A stretch of 55,040 nt of DNA from Clostridium guangxiense (lineage in GTDB: Bacteria; Bacillota; Clostridia; Clostridiales; Clostridiaceae). A model generated the notes under the pieces. The model did not search any database and was not told where the DNA came from. It saw nothing but the letters and a program-made list of their open reading frames with translations. The stretch's first letter is position 1; every line of letters begins with the position of its first letter. The stretch spans positions 1-55,040 of the forward strand of contig NZ_JAJNKE010000028.1 of assembly GCF_021043395.1 (NCBI RefSeq). Reading direction: 5' to 3'. Shown here in pieces: positions 25,176 to 34,088 of the stretch. A program made the position numbers and the translations under genes.

Positions 25176-26702
25176 ATGGCTTATGTTTTAGGGATAGATA
25201 TAGGAACTTCAGGAACTAAAACAGTACTATTTGATGAGAGTGGAAATAATATAGCAAGTGCACTTGAGGAGTATCCCCTTTCTCAACCAGAAATAGGTTG
25301 GGCAGAGCAGAATCCAAAGGATTGGTGGAATGCTGTAGTAATTAGCATAAGAAAGGTGATTTCAAAAAGTAATGTAAATGTTAACGATGTTAAAGGAATA
25401 GGATTATCTGGACAGATGCATGGTCTTGTTATGCTTGACAAAAATGGAGAGGTTCTTAGACCATCTATTATATGGTGTGACCAGAGAACAAGCGAAGAGT
25501 GCGACGATATAACAGAAAGGGTTGGAAGGGAAAGATTAATAGAGATAACTGCAAATCCAGCTCTTACTGGCTTTACTGCATCAAAAATAATGTGGGTAAA
25601 GAAGCACGAACCAGAAGTATATGAAAAAACTGCAAAAATACTTTTGCCTAAGGATTATATAAGATATATGCTTACTGGAGAATTTGCCAGCGAGGTATCT
25701 GATGCTAGTGGCATGCAGCTTTTAGACGTGCCAAATAGAAAATGGAGTGATGAAGTTTTAGATAAACTTGAAATTGATAAGAATTTACTTGGAAAACTAT
25801 ACGAATCACAAGAAGTTACAGGTAAAGTGAATAGGGAAACATCAAGATTAACAGGACTTACGCAAGATACTATTGTAGTAGGTGGAGCTGGAGATCAGGC
25901 AGCTGGTGCAATAGGAAATGGAATTGTTAGACCAGGTGTAGTATCATCTACTATAGGTACTTCAGGAGTTGTGTTTGCATATACTGATAAGGTTACAATA
26001 GATAAAAAAGGTAGAGTTCATACATTCTGCCATGCAGTTCCAAACACTTGGCATATAATGGGTGTTACGCAGGGAGCAGGATTATCTTTAAAATGGTTTA
26101 GGGATAATTTCTGTACAGAAGAAAAGTACGCTGCTAACCTTTCAGGAATTGATGCATATGATATTTTAAATAAAGAAGCTGCAATGATTAAAGCAGGATG
26201 CGAAGGATTAATATACTTACCATATCTTATGGGGGAAAGAACTCCACATCTTGATCCATTTGCAAGAGGCGTATTCTTTGGGCTTACATCTAGACATGAC
26301 AAAAGAGCCATGTTAAGGTCAGTAATGGAAGGTGTAGGATATAGCTTAAATGACTGCATGGAAATAATAAAAGGTATGGGAGCCGATGTAAACGAAGTCA
26401 GAGCATCTGGTGGCGGTGGAAAGAGTGCACTTTGGAGACAAATTCAAGCTGATATATTTAATTCTGAAATTACAACCATTAATTCTAGTGAAGGACCAGC
26501 TTTAGGAGTTGCAATATTAGCATTAAAAGGTGCTGGATTATATTCGTCAATACCTGAAGCTTGTGACAACATTATAAAAAGAGTTAGTACTCAAAAGCCA
26601 AATGAGGAAAATAGCAAACTTTATAAAAAATACTATGAGGTTTATAAAAATTTGTATGTTTCGCTTAAAGATCAATTTAATGTTTTAAGCAAAATAAGAT
26701 AA
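25176..26702 (+). CDS. xylB: Xylulokinase
   Basis: A 508-residue FGGY-family carbohydrate kinase that phosphorylates D-xylulose to xylulose 5-phosphate for the pentose phosphate pathway. The N-terminal phosphate-binding loop is GIDIGTSGTKTVLFD. The substrate region is IGLSGQMHGLVMLD followed by RPSIIWCDQRT, where the QMHG segment is typical of xylulokinases. The second signature is VRASGGGGKSALWRQIQADI. Length is standard. It is translated behind AAGGAGGAG and paired with the ROK repressor. No xylose isomerase or transporter is present in the window, so those steps are encoded elsewhere. Confidence 0.93.
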   Translation: MAYVLGIDIGTSGTKTVLFDESGNNIASALEEYPLSQPEIGWAEQNPKDWWNAVVISIRKVISKSNVNVNDVKGIGLSGQMHGLVMLDKNGEVLRPSIIWCDQRTSEECDDITERVGRERLIEITANPALTGFTASKIMWVKKHEPEVYEKTAKILLPKDYIRYMLTGEFASEVSDASGMQLLDVPNRKWSDEVLDKLEIDKNLLGKLYESQEVTGKVNRETSRLTGLTQDTIVVGGAGDQAAGAIGNGIVRPGVVSSTIGTSGVVFAYTDKVTIDKKGRVHTFCHAVPNTWHIMGVTQGAGLSLKWFRDNFCTEEKYAANLSGIDAYDILNKEAAMIKAGCEGLIYLPYLMGERTPHLDPFARGVFFGLTSRHDKRAMLRSVMEGVGYSLNDCMEIIKGMGADVNEVRASGGGGKSALWRQIQADIFNSEITTINSSEGPALGVAILALKGAGLYSSIPEACDNIIKRVSTQKPNEENSKLYKKYYEVYKNLYVSLKDQFNVLSKIR

Positions 26703-26796
26703 TTTAATTATATAATTAAAAAAGGCAGCTAAAAAATTGAAATGAAATACTGACTATTGCCAATAATACGATGTTTTATAAGTAGGATAAAAAATT

Positions 26797-26904
26797 AGGA
26801 GCTGTCGCACTAAATATAAAAAATTGCGAACCAATTAAAGTGAAGTTAAAACCTTTCACTATTATGATTGTTTCGCAACTTTTTTAGTGCGACAGCTCCT
26901 TTTG
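26797..26904. repeat. Intergenic inverted repeat with 18-bp perfect arms
   Basis: AGGAGCTGTCGCACTAAA (26797-26814) pairs perfectly with TTTAGTGCGACAGCTCCT (26883-26900), with a second stem (TTGCGAA...TTCGCAA) inside and T-rich flanks. The inner sequence GTTAAAACCTTTCACTAT and the outer GCGACAGC...CCTTTT recur at about 145-215 at the left edge of the window, so this is a repeat family. It may act as a terminator for xylB. The remaining part of this 477-bp gap holds only the permease promoter. Confidence 0.8.
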
Positions 26905-27024
26905 CTTATGAATAAAAACCCACATAGAATATTATGAAGTATACATTGAATTATCCATAAAATTAAAGACAGCTAATGGTGCTATTTTGGCTTAATTGTA
27001 AATTAAATACAAATTATAACGTTA

Positions 27025-27053
27025 TTGACTATTGCACAGGTTTATACTAAAAT
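27025..27053 (+). promoter_or_regulatory. Putative sigma-A promoter of the amino-acid permease gene
   Basis: TTGACT (27025-27030) and TAAAAT (27048-27053) with a 17-base spacer. The start codon is 126 bases downstream; the leader shows no T-box or other riboswitch that I recognise. Confidence 0.55.
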
Positions 27054-27179
27054 GTAATAAAAAATAATAATATGTTATATAAAAAATAAAAAATATATTA
27101 AATTTCTAAAATTACAATATAAGTATTGAATAAATATATGTTGTGGTTTTGAAAATCTTTAAGTTAGGGGGAGACATCT

Positions 27180-28589
27180 TTGGAAATATTCAGAAAAAAA
27201 ACAGTGTCTAATTTTAGGAGTGATGCCAATAAAAGTGAGCTTAAGAAAAGACTTACCAGTTTTGATCTTGCTGCAGTTGGCATAGGTTGTGTTGTTGGAA
27301 CAGGAATATTCGTTGCAACAGGTCAAGGAGCGAAAATTGCAGGCCCAGCAGTTATAATTTCTTTTTTAGTAGCAGCAATAACCAGTGGATTATGTTCACT
27401 TACGTATTCAGAACTTACTTCTATGTTCCCGGTTTCTGGAAGCACATACTCATATTCGTACATTGCATTTGGAGAAATTGTAGCGTGGATAATAGGTTGG
27501 GATTTAATGCTTGAGTATTTAGTAGCTGCAGCAGCGGTAGCGTCTGCTTGGTCCGGAACTTTTGTTGGAATACTTAGTAACTTTGGAATAAAGCTTCCAA
27601 ATGCTATTATTAAAACTCCAATGCTTGGAGGAATTGTAGACTTGCCAGCTGTTTTAATAACTTTGGCAGTAACTTTACTTTTATATAAGGGTGTTTCAGA
27701 AAGTGCAAAGGTAAACAATCTAATAGTGGGATTAAAGATAGTCATAATACTGTTGTTTGTGTTTTTTGGAATGACTCATATAAAAGTGGTAAATTATCAT
27801 CCTTTTGCACCTTATGGAGTAAGCGGTGTAATGTCGGCTGCGTCCATAATATTTTTCTCATTTATAGGTTTTGATGCTATAGCAACTGCGGTAGAAGAAA
27901 CTAAAAAGCCAGAAAGAGATGTTCCAAGAGGTATTATGATATGTTTCGGTGTAGTAGTAGTTTTGTACATGTCTGTTGCTTTAGTACTCACAGGTATAAT
28001 ACCGTTTAATAAGATTGATATAAACAATGCGCTTCCAGGGGCTCTTTCTTATATCGGAATAAGTTGGGGATCTGCTCTTGTTGGAGTTGGTGCGGTAATA
28101 GGAATGATTTCTACTCTTTTAGTTGTTTTGTACGGACAAGTTAGAATTTTTATGGTTATGTCAAGAGATGGACTTTTACCTAAGGTTTTTTCTCATGTGA
28201 ATGAAAAACATGGTACTCCTGGTTTATGTACAGTAATTACTGGAGTGTTAATTTGCGTTCTTGCTGGTGTTGTTCCTCTTAATATAATAATGGAACTTTG
28301 TAATATAGGTACATTATTTGCGTTTATACTAGTGTCTTTAGGAATCATGGTTTTAAGGAAGACTATGCCAGATATAGAAAGAAAATTTAAATGTCCTGGG
28401 GTTCCATTTACGTCTATTCTTACAATAATTTTCTGCGTTTATTTGATGCTGGGTTTAAAACCTGCTACGTGGTTAAGATTTATAATTTGGCTTGTATTAG
28501 GTTTAGTTATATATTTTTTATATGGGGTTAAACATAGTATCATTAGAAATAATAAGGCTAATGGTGAAAATATATCAAATGATATTTAA
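27180..28589 (+). CDS. APC-superfamily amino-acid permease
   Basis: A 469-residue membrane protein with about 12 helices. The first helix carries the unwound substrate-binding motif GCVVGTGIFVATG, followed by GLCSLTYSELTSMFPVSGST and, in helix 6, FFSFIGFDAIATAVEETKKP followed by ERDVPRGI. These are hallmarks of the cationic amino-acid transporter (YfnA/BcaP-like) group of the APC family. It starts at TTG 27180, seven bases after GGGGGAG. It is a single-gene unit apart from the small Spo0E-like gene downstream. Branched-chain or cationic amino acids are plausible substrates, but this is not decided by sequence. Confidence 0.9.
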   Translation: MEIFRKKTVSNFRSDANKSELKKRLTSFDLAAVGIGCVVGTGIFVATGQGAKIAGPAVIISFLVAAITSGLCSLTYSELTSMFPVSGSTYSYSYIAFGEIVAWIIGWDLMLEYLVAAAAVASAWSGTFVGILSNFGIKLPNAIIKTPMLGGIVDLPAVLITLAVTLLLYKGVSESAKVNNLIVGLKIVIILLFVFFGMTHIKVVNYHPFAPYGVSGVMSAASIIFFSFIGFDAIATAVEETKKPERDVPRGIMICFGVVVVLYMSVALVLTGIIPFNKIDINNALPGALSYIGISWGSALVGVGAVIGMISTLLVVLYGQVRIFMVMSRDGLLPKVFSHVNEKHGTPGLCTVITGVLICVLAGVVPLNIIMELCNIGTLFAFILVSLGIMVLRKTMPDIERKFKCPGVPFTSILTIIFCVYLMLGLKPATWLRFIIWLVLGLVIYFLYGVKHSIIRNNKANGENISNDI

Positions 28590-28656
28590 ATAAGTATATG
28601 TTTTAAATAAATATTTTGTATGCCTCTGGATAGAATAGTATTTAGAGGTGAATGAT

Positions 28657-28833
28657 ATGTCGGAAATAGAAGATTTATTAAAAGATATAGAAATATTGAG
28701 GGGCCAACTGGAAAAACTAATCGAAGAACATGAAGGAAATTTAATAGATCCTGAAGTGGTAGCAGCAAGCAAGATTTTAAATGGAGCGCTAAACCAGTAT
28801 AATAAACTTATACAAGATAAAATAAAAAAATGA
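28657..28833 (+). CDS. Spo0E-like regulatory peptide with altered catalytic motif
   Basis: A 58-residue two-helix protein resembling Spo0E-like aspartyl-phosphate phosphatases, which remove phosphate from Spo0A in sporulating Firmicutes. The pattern IEILRGQLEKLIEEHEGNLI and DPEVVAASKILNGALNQYNK matches the family's helix-loop-helix. The signature SQ-x-LD-x-x-I-x-x-Y is changed to SKILNGALNQY, so the key aspartate is an asparagine. ATG 28657 is chosen because AGAGGTG is six bases upstream; a GTG at 28648 lies within that site. A terminator follows. It could be an inactive competitor or a divergent phosphatase. Confidence 0.75.
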   Translation: MSEIEDLLKDIEILRGQLEKLIEEHEGNLIDPEVVAASKILNGALNQYNKLIQDKIKK

Positions 28834-28873
28834 GCATGCAGCAAAGTTAGCTTTATTTGAAATGAAATGGATA

Positions 28874-28918
28874 AAAGTGCTTTAAATCATAGGAGTTAGT
28901 GATTTAAAGCACTTTTTA
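28874..28918 (+). terminator. Rho-independent terminator
   Basis: AAAGTGCTTTAAATCA (28874-28889) pairs perfectly with TGATTTAAAGCACTTT (28900-28915), followed by T residues. The other ~190 bases up to the next gene show no gene; TTGTCA at 29001-29006 may be a -35 for the operon, but I see no well-placed -10. Confidence 0.88.
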
Positions 28919-29107
28919 TATAAGTAAACCTAAAAAATTCATGCTAATTAAATTAATATACGTATTTATTAAAAATTAAAGAAAATTTAATAAATTAATG
29001 TTGTCAAAGTGCCTGTGTTATCTAATTCTAAAACTATGATAAAGTAGACAAGCAATCCGAATGAAATTATAATTAAAAACATAGTGTATTGATTTGAGGT
29101 GAATTTA

Positions 29108-30193
29108 TTGCAGTGCGAAAATAAAGAAAAGATAATTAGCGAATTGAGAGATGAAATAGAGGTAGTTTTATCTGTAAAAGATGAAATTACGCAAGACGAA
29201 ATAAATAACTTTAAAGAGGAATTTCCTATGATTACGGAAGAGGAAATAAGAAAGGAAATTTCAAAACTTACAAAAGATGAAAAATATATACAAAAGTGTT
29301 CGGAAGAAACAGATGATGTTAAAAAATATAAAATTAAAGAAAATAGCGGAAATCAAGAAGATACTAGTCTTAATGATACAATAAGAATTGACAGAAATAA
29401 AATAAAAGATGCCATTTTAAAGCTTAAAAATGAAGAAAGCTATAATAATAAAGATACTGAAATTGATGAGGATATTAAAATTAAAGAAATAAAGGAGTTA
29501 AATGAAGTCCCATATGGTGTAAAAGAAGTGGAATATATTGAGCCTGGCAGGTTACCTGAAAATATAAAAGTAATAAGAGGAGAGGTTAAGTACAATCACC
29601 TTTCAATAGACTGGGATTGGCCTTATGGTGTCCACAGGGTAATGATTTTATATAGGAATGATAAATTTCCAGCAAAGGTTGATGATAGTAGTGCCGTAAA
29701 AATAGCAGTAGAAAAAAATTGCGGAGAAGCTATAGGTCAGTTTACAATTCATAAGATAAAAGATGAAAGTTATTATTTTTGTGTTTTCCCTATTATTGAA
29801 ACTGATGGTGAAATAACCTACCTTGAAGGCAAGAAAAGACTTATTGTAAGTAAAGCTCCAAATGAAATTTTCTACACCTTAAATGTTAAAAAAAGATTGT
29901 TTGGCGGTATTAAGACCATAAGTATAATATTTTCGACTTCAGTTGAAGAAGCTAATATGCCACCTACAGTACTTATTGATAAAAAGGGGAATATTCCTGT
30001 TTTAAAGTCTGACGGAGAAGAAATTTATAAGTTTGATTATATTAAATTAAGTAAGGATGAGTCTGTAGAGGTTGAATTACCAGTTAACATAATAAAGAAA
30101 AATACGTATATTAAATTGTTTTTAGATGATGAAAGAAATAGCTCTATGTTTAGAATAATACCACCGGAAAAAAAAGAATTATATTTTAAATAG
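29108..30193 (+). CDS. FN3-like beta-sandwich protein with acidic N-terminal region (trio copy 1)
   Basis: A 361-residue protein that opens the GTPase/tubulin locus. The first ~130 residues are charged and helix-prone (many E and K), without membrane segments. The rest is beta-rich and looks like two beta-sandwich units: the first has IRGEVKYNHLSIDWDWPYGV and a YYFCVFPI strand, the second KTISIIFSTSVEEANMPPTV and NTYIKLFLDDERN. The gene at 44654 encodes the same sandwich part without the acidic region. TTG 29108 is chosen because GAGGTG is six bases upstream; the GTG at 29099 is part of that site. Only 11 bases separate it from the GTPase gene. I recognise no named family; a docking role for the GTPase is inferred. 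Confidence 0.65.
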   Translation: MQCENKEKIISELRDEIEVVLSVKDEITQDEINNFKEEFPMITEEEIRKEISKLTKDEKYIQKCSEETDDVKKYKIKENSGNQEDTSLNDTIRIDRNKIKDAILKLKNEESYNNKDTEIDEDIKIKEIKELNEVPYGVKEVEYIEPGRLPENIKVIRGEVKYNHLSIDWDWPYGVHRVMILYRNDKFPAKVDDSSAVKIAVEKNCGEAIGQFTIHKIKDESYYFCVFPIIETDGEITYLEGKKRLIVSKAPNEIFYTLNVKKRLFGGIKTISIIFSTSVEEANMPPTVLIDKKGNIPVLKSDGEEIYKFDYIKLSKDESVEVELPVNIIKKNTYIKLFLDDERNSSMFRIIPPEKKELYFK

Positions 30194-30204
30194 GAAGTGA
30201 ATTT

Positions 30205-31389
30205 ATGAATTTCAGTAAGAAAGACTATTATATATGCCCATTTTGTTTTACAAAACATGCTTTAAATGAAGTTGGCTTCGTATGTAAAAACGATAAATAT
30301 AATAAAGATGGACAAATATGTGCAAATGCTAAAGATAATAAGATAATGCTTTACGGGGAAAGTGAAGTTAAAGAAATTCCAAAATCCATGTATTGTGATG
30401 AATGTGGTGAAATATCAAATACAAAAGTATGCCCAACTTGTGGGTCTGAACTTCCATATACAATTGGTGAGTATGAGGATTTAGTTTTTGCTGTAATAGG
30501 AGCTAAGGAGGCTGGAAAAAGCCATTATATAGCAGTATTAATAGATAAAATAATGAACGAAATGGGTGCAGCTTTTGATTGCAGTCTTCAAGCAATAGAT
30601 GATGCAACTATAAAAAGATATAGAAATGATTTTTACTATCCTGTATTTAGAAAAAACGAGCTTATAAAAATAACGCGTTCAGCCAAAGCAGATGAAAGTG
30701 TAAGCAAGCCTTTATTGTATACTCTTTCTTTTAGAGAAAAAAATAAGTTTGCAAGATTGATTAAGGGAAACAGCGTAAAAAAAGTTGTTACTATAGCATT
30801 TTTTGATACGGCGGGTGAGGATTTGAATGAAGAAGATACTATGAAAACTGTTAATAAGTATATATACAATTCTTCTGGAATTATTTTTCTTTTAGATCCT
30901 CTTCAGCTTCCCGAGGTAAGAGAAAAGATGCCAAATGAAATGAAGCTTCCAGAACAAAATATAGAAATAGAAGACTTACTTTCAAGAACAGCAAATTTAA
31001 TAAGAAAAGCAAATGATATAAGCTTAGAGAAAACCATAGATATACCAGTTGCCGTTGCATTTTCTAAAATTGATGCTTTGGAAGAGATAATAGGAAAATC
31101 ATGCTGCATTAATTACCCTAGTAAGCATGTAGAAGAAGGAAAATTTGATATAGCAGATTTTGAGGATGTAAATGACACTATGGAGGCTCTAGTAAACGAA
31201 TGGGGAGGAGCTAACTTTACAAATCAGTTAAGTGCTAACTTTAAAGATTATGCATACTTTGGACTTACGGCACTTGGATGTAATCCAGAAAGTAATAAAA
31301 TATTAAAATTAAGACCTCATAGAGTAGAAGATCCTTTTCTATGGCTGCTTTGGAAACACAAACTCATAAAGGCTGAAAAAAGGAAGTGA
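30205..31389 (+). CDS. Zinc-ribbon TRAFAC-type GTPase (trio copy 1)
   Basis: A 394-residue soluble GTPase. The N-terminus holds two to three cysteine pairs: CPFC (11-14), C27/C39, CDEC (64-67) and CPTC (76-79), likely forming zinc ribbons. The G domain follows: G1 GAKEAGKS (99-106), G3 in IAFFDTAGEDLNEED, G4-like FSKID and G5-like GLTALG. It ends with RVEDPFLWLLWKHK, also found in the second GTPase. The wording of these motifs fits the double-zinc-ribbon TRAFAC-clade GTPases that accompany GAP1 proteins. Start ATG 30205 has GGAAGTGA ahead. Its stop is five bases before the GAP1-like gene. Probably a membrane-recruited switch that controls the filament proteins of the locus. Confidence 0.85.
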   Translation: MNFSKKDYYICPFCFTKHALNEVGFVCKNDKYNKDGQICANAKDNKIMLYGESEVKEIPKSMYCDECGEISNTKVCPTCGSELPYTIGEYEDLVFAVIGAKEAGKSHYIAVLIDKIMNEMGAAFDCSLQAIDDATIKRYRNDFYYPVFRKNELIKITRSAKADESVSKPLLYTLSFREKNKFARLIKGNSVKKVVTIAFFDTAGEDLNEEDTMKTVNKYIYNSSGIIFLLDPLQLPEVREKMPNEMKLPEQNIEIEDLLSRTANLIRKANDISLEKTIDIPVAVAFSKIDALEEIIGKSCCINYPSKHVEEGKFDIADFEDVNDTMEALVNEWGGANFTNQLSANFKDYAYFGLTALGCNPESNKILKLRPHRVEDPFLWLLWKHKLIKAEKRK

Positions 31390-31394
31390 TCTTC

Positions 31395-34049
31395 TTGCCT
31401 ATGAAGATATATCAATTGTATTATACATCTTGTAAAAAAGGGCTTACTTCTGGAATGGGGTTCCAAACATATTCTATGTCTGAAGGAATTACCGAAGAAG
31501 AAAGGCAAGAAATAGAAAAACACTGTAATTACATTCAACCAAGTAGCCTCCCTAGCAATCCAACGGAAGAAGAAATAAAAGAGCTTTTCCCAATAGCTTT
31601 TTCATTTTTTAAATTAAAAAATGAAAAAGCATGTGTTTGCAAAATAAAATATAAAGGAAAAGATTACTCTGGAAGGTTTGGAAATTATTTTTGCCATGTG
31701 CTTATATGGGATAAGGGGGAGCTGCCTTTTTACCCTATTGAAATTTATAATTCAAAAGTTTTTAAAGATGAACTTACAAAGGAAGAGGAGAATGCAGACT
31801 GTATAAAACCACTTCCAATATTAAATTATATTTCAAGAGAAGATTTTATAACTCCTCTCGATATTGAAAAATTTTTAAAGGGAACTTCTGCAAAAAAGAG
31901 AACTAAGTGTTTAAAGGATTTAATTGATGGTGTTATTGATGCTAAAGAAAGTGATAAGAAAATTATTTTTTTAGATGATGTTAAAAATCTTCATATGTGG
32001 ATTGCAGCAGTAACTATGGTGCTGCCAGTTTCTATGGCAAACAGCATAACGTTCAATACTTATAGTTTTGATTCTTTTACTAATAGTGAATTCTTATGTG
32101 GAAGTTTAGATGAAAATTTGGAAGTTAAATTAAATACTTCAAATAAAAATTATAAATTTAATATGTTTAATTTTAAAGTGGGAGATAACAGTGAAATAGA
32201 ATTAAAAACTAAATTTGCGAAACAAGCTGCACTAGAATACACAATAATAAAAGATTATAGAGAAGCAATCATAAGTTTTATTGAACTTTTTAATTACAAA
32301 AAAATAGATTTAAATATGGATAATTGCGTTAATCTATTTAGCATAATAAATAATGGACTTCAAAAGGTAAATGATGAGGATGCGGTAAATGCCATAGATT
32401 TTGCAAATAAATATGGCAGTGAGAATGCGCTTGAGAAAATCATGAGCACAATTAATGCTGAGGCTTTAAACAAAATAACTACAAATTTAAATCTCAAAAT
32501 GGCAGAAGTTATTTTTAAGTTCTTATTTAGAATATCAAAAATGACTAAAAAGCATGAATATGTTGATAAGGCTTATGAATTTTTTTTTGATTCAATTCAT
32601 TTTATGGTAGTAGACGGTGAAAATGTAAGTGTAGAAGATATAATAAGGCTTTATGAGGACATAAGAAGTTATAACGAAGATAATCTTAAAAATTTTGTTT
32701 CAAAATCAGCTTATGGCGATAGACTAAGAAATATTGCTGTTTATCTTGAAGGTGGAGCAGCAAGGCATGCTCAATTTTATTTTTGCAGTATAATTGGAGA
32801 TTTTATGACTCTTGGAAAGGAAAATAAATCTCCAGTACCATGGAAATACTTTGGAGAAAATATGAATTTTAAAAAATTTATAGTTATGTGTGTTAAAGTA
32901 CTCATAGGGGACAAGAATAAATTTAGCTACATACTTAGATATATCCATGATTATGCAGAGTATTTCTCCAATATAGTGAACATAGCTTATGAAGTTTGCC
33001 AATCGAGAGATAAATATATTAACATAATTTCAAGCTATAGTGAAATTTTATCTGAGATTTCTTATTATAAAGCAGCTGAGATAATTAAAAAGACTCTCGA
33101 AAAAGAATACGGTGCAAATATATTAATACTTTCATTTAAATATAAAATTATGAGTACAAGTGATAAGGTTAATTATTTTAACAGTTATTGTACTAATATA
33201 TTTGATGAAAATATAGATTATAGGGATAAGTATTTTTCTAAGGTATTAGAAATGCTTATTTGTGATTTTACTAAAGTTGATTTTAATATGAGCTTTTATG
33301 AAACACTTACTAAATACATTGAACCAAGAAAGCTTGAAAAAAGCTTGGATAAAAAAATTGCAGAAAAGTTAGTTTGCCAGTTTCAAGATTTAGTTTCAAT
33401 TAAGGTTCCAGAGGAAAATGAAAGAGATATTATAGCTGAGATTAATAATATAAAGTGTTTATACAATATAAATGTTAGTCCCAATATTTCGGAAATGATT
33501 GAATGTGTGGAGCTACTCTATGATGATAGAATGTTTGTAGAGGATTTTCTGTGCAACAACGATATTTTTAATTTTGATGGCATTAGTAAAGAAAAATATG
33601 AAGATTTTTTGAATTTAATGTTTAAAATGGTATGCCCTAAGTTAAATGATATTTTGTCACATATGAAAATGAAAAAAATATTTATGTATGACAAATATAT
33701 GGTTGTATATTTTAATAATTACATTAGAGCTATTGAGGAACTTTTTGATTTAAAGGGGAGCAATAAAATTTATTTGGATTTTGTTTGCTTTATGATAAAA
33801 AATCAAGGTTTGTTTTCTAAAAATCAATTTAAAGACATAGAAAAAAATATAATTAGTAATGTGAGCAGGGGAGATATAACTCATATTGAAGATTATGATA
33901 AATACATTCAAAAAACTATTGAAAATACAACAAAAGGCGAGGAAACAAGGGAAGTACGGAAAGTATGGCAGGAAATTTACAAAGCATCAAAGCAAAACAT
34001 ACAGGGAAAGTCGATTTTTAATAAGATACAAAGAATATACAAGAAATAA
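31395..34049 (+). CDS. GAP1-like GTPase-associated protein, large form (trio copy 1)
   Basis: An 884-residue protein whose N-terminal ~250 residues match the GAP1-N type domain linked to TRAFAC GTPases: IYQLYYTSCKKGLTSGMGFQ at the start, YSGRFGNYFCHVLIW near residue 93, and VSMANSITFNTYSFD near 215. A basic-aromatic-histidine motif (R-x3-YF-x-H) is shared with the second GAP1-like protein (R-x2-FF-x-H) and is a candidate arginine finger. The remaining ~600 residues are helical repeat-like and show no known domain. TTG 31395 with AGGAAG upstream is the likely start; ATG 31401 is the alternative. No membrane segments are seen. Inferred role: activating or reading out the GTPase encoded just upstream. 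Confidence 0.8.
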   Translation: MPMKIYQLYYTSCKKGLTSGMGFQTYSMSEGITEEERQEIEKHCNYIQPSSLPSNPTEEEIKELFPIAFSFFKLKNEKACVCKIKYKGKDYSGRFGNYFCHVLIWDKGELPFYPIEIYNSKVFKDELTKEEENADCIKPLPILNYISREDFITPLDIEKFLKGTSAKKRTKCLKDLIDGVIDAKESDKKIIFLDDVKNLHMWIAAVTMVLPVSMANSITFNTYSFDSFTNSEFLCGSLDENLEVKLNTSNKNYKFNMFNFKVGDNSEIELKTKFAKQAALEYTIIKDYREAIISFIELFNYKKIDLNMDNCVNLFSIINNGLQKVNDEDAVNAIDFANKYGSENALEKIMSTINAEALNKITTNLNLKMAEVIFKFLFRISKMTKKHEYVDKAYEFFFDSIHFMVVDGENVSVEDIIRLYEDIRSYNEDNLKNFVSKSAYGDRLRNIAVYLEGGAARHAQFYFCSIIGDFMTLGKENKSPVPWKYFGENMNFKKFIVMCVKVLIGDKNKFSYILRYIHDYAEYFSNIVNIAYEVCQSRDKYINIISSYSEILSEISYYKAAEIIKKTLEKEYGANILILSFKYKIMSTSDKVNYFNSYCTNIFDENIDYRDKYFSKVLEMLICDFTKVDFNMSFYETLTKYIEPRKLEKSLDKKIAEKLVCQFQDLVSIKVPEENERDIIAEINNIKCLYNINVSPNISEMIECVELLYDDRMFVEDFLCNNDIFNFDGISKEKYEDFLNLMFKMVCPKLNDILSHMKMKKIFMYDKYMVVYFNNYIRAIEELFDLKGSNKIYLDFVCFMIKNQGLFSKNQFKDIEKNIISNVSRGDITHIEDYDKYIQKTIENTTKGEETREVRKVWQEIYKASKQNIQGKSIFNKIQRIYKK

Positions 34050-34088
34050 AACTCTGTGTTTTTTAATATATAATTGGAGGGGGATAAG

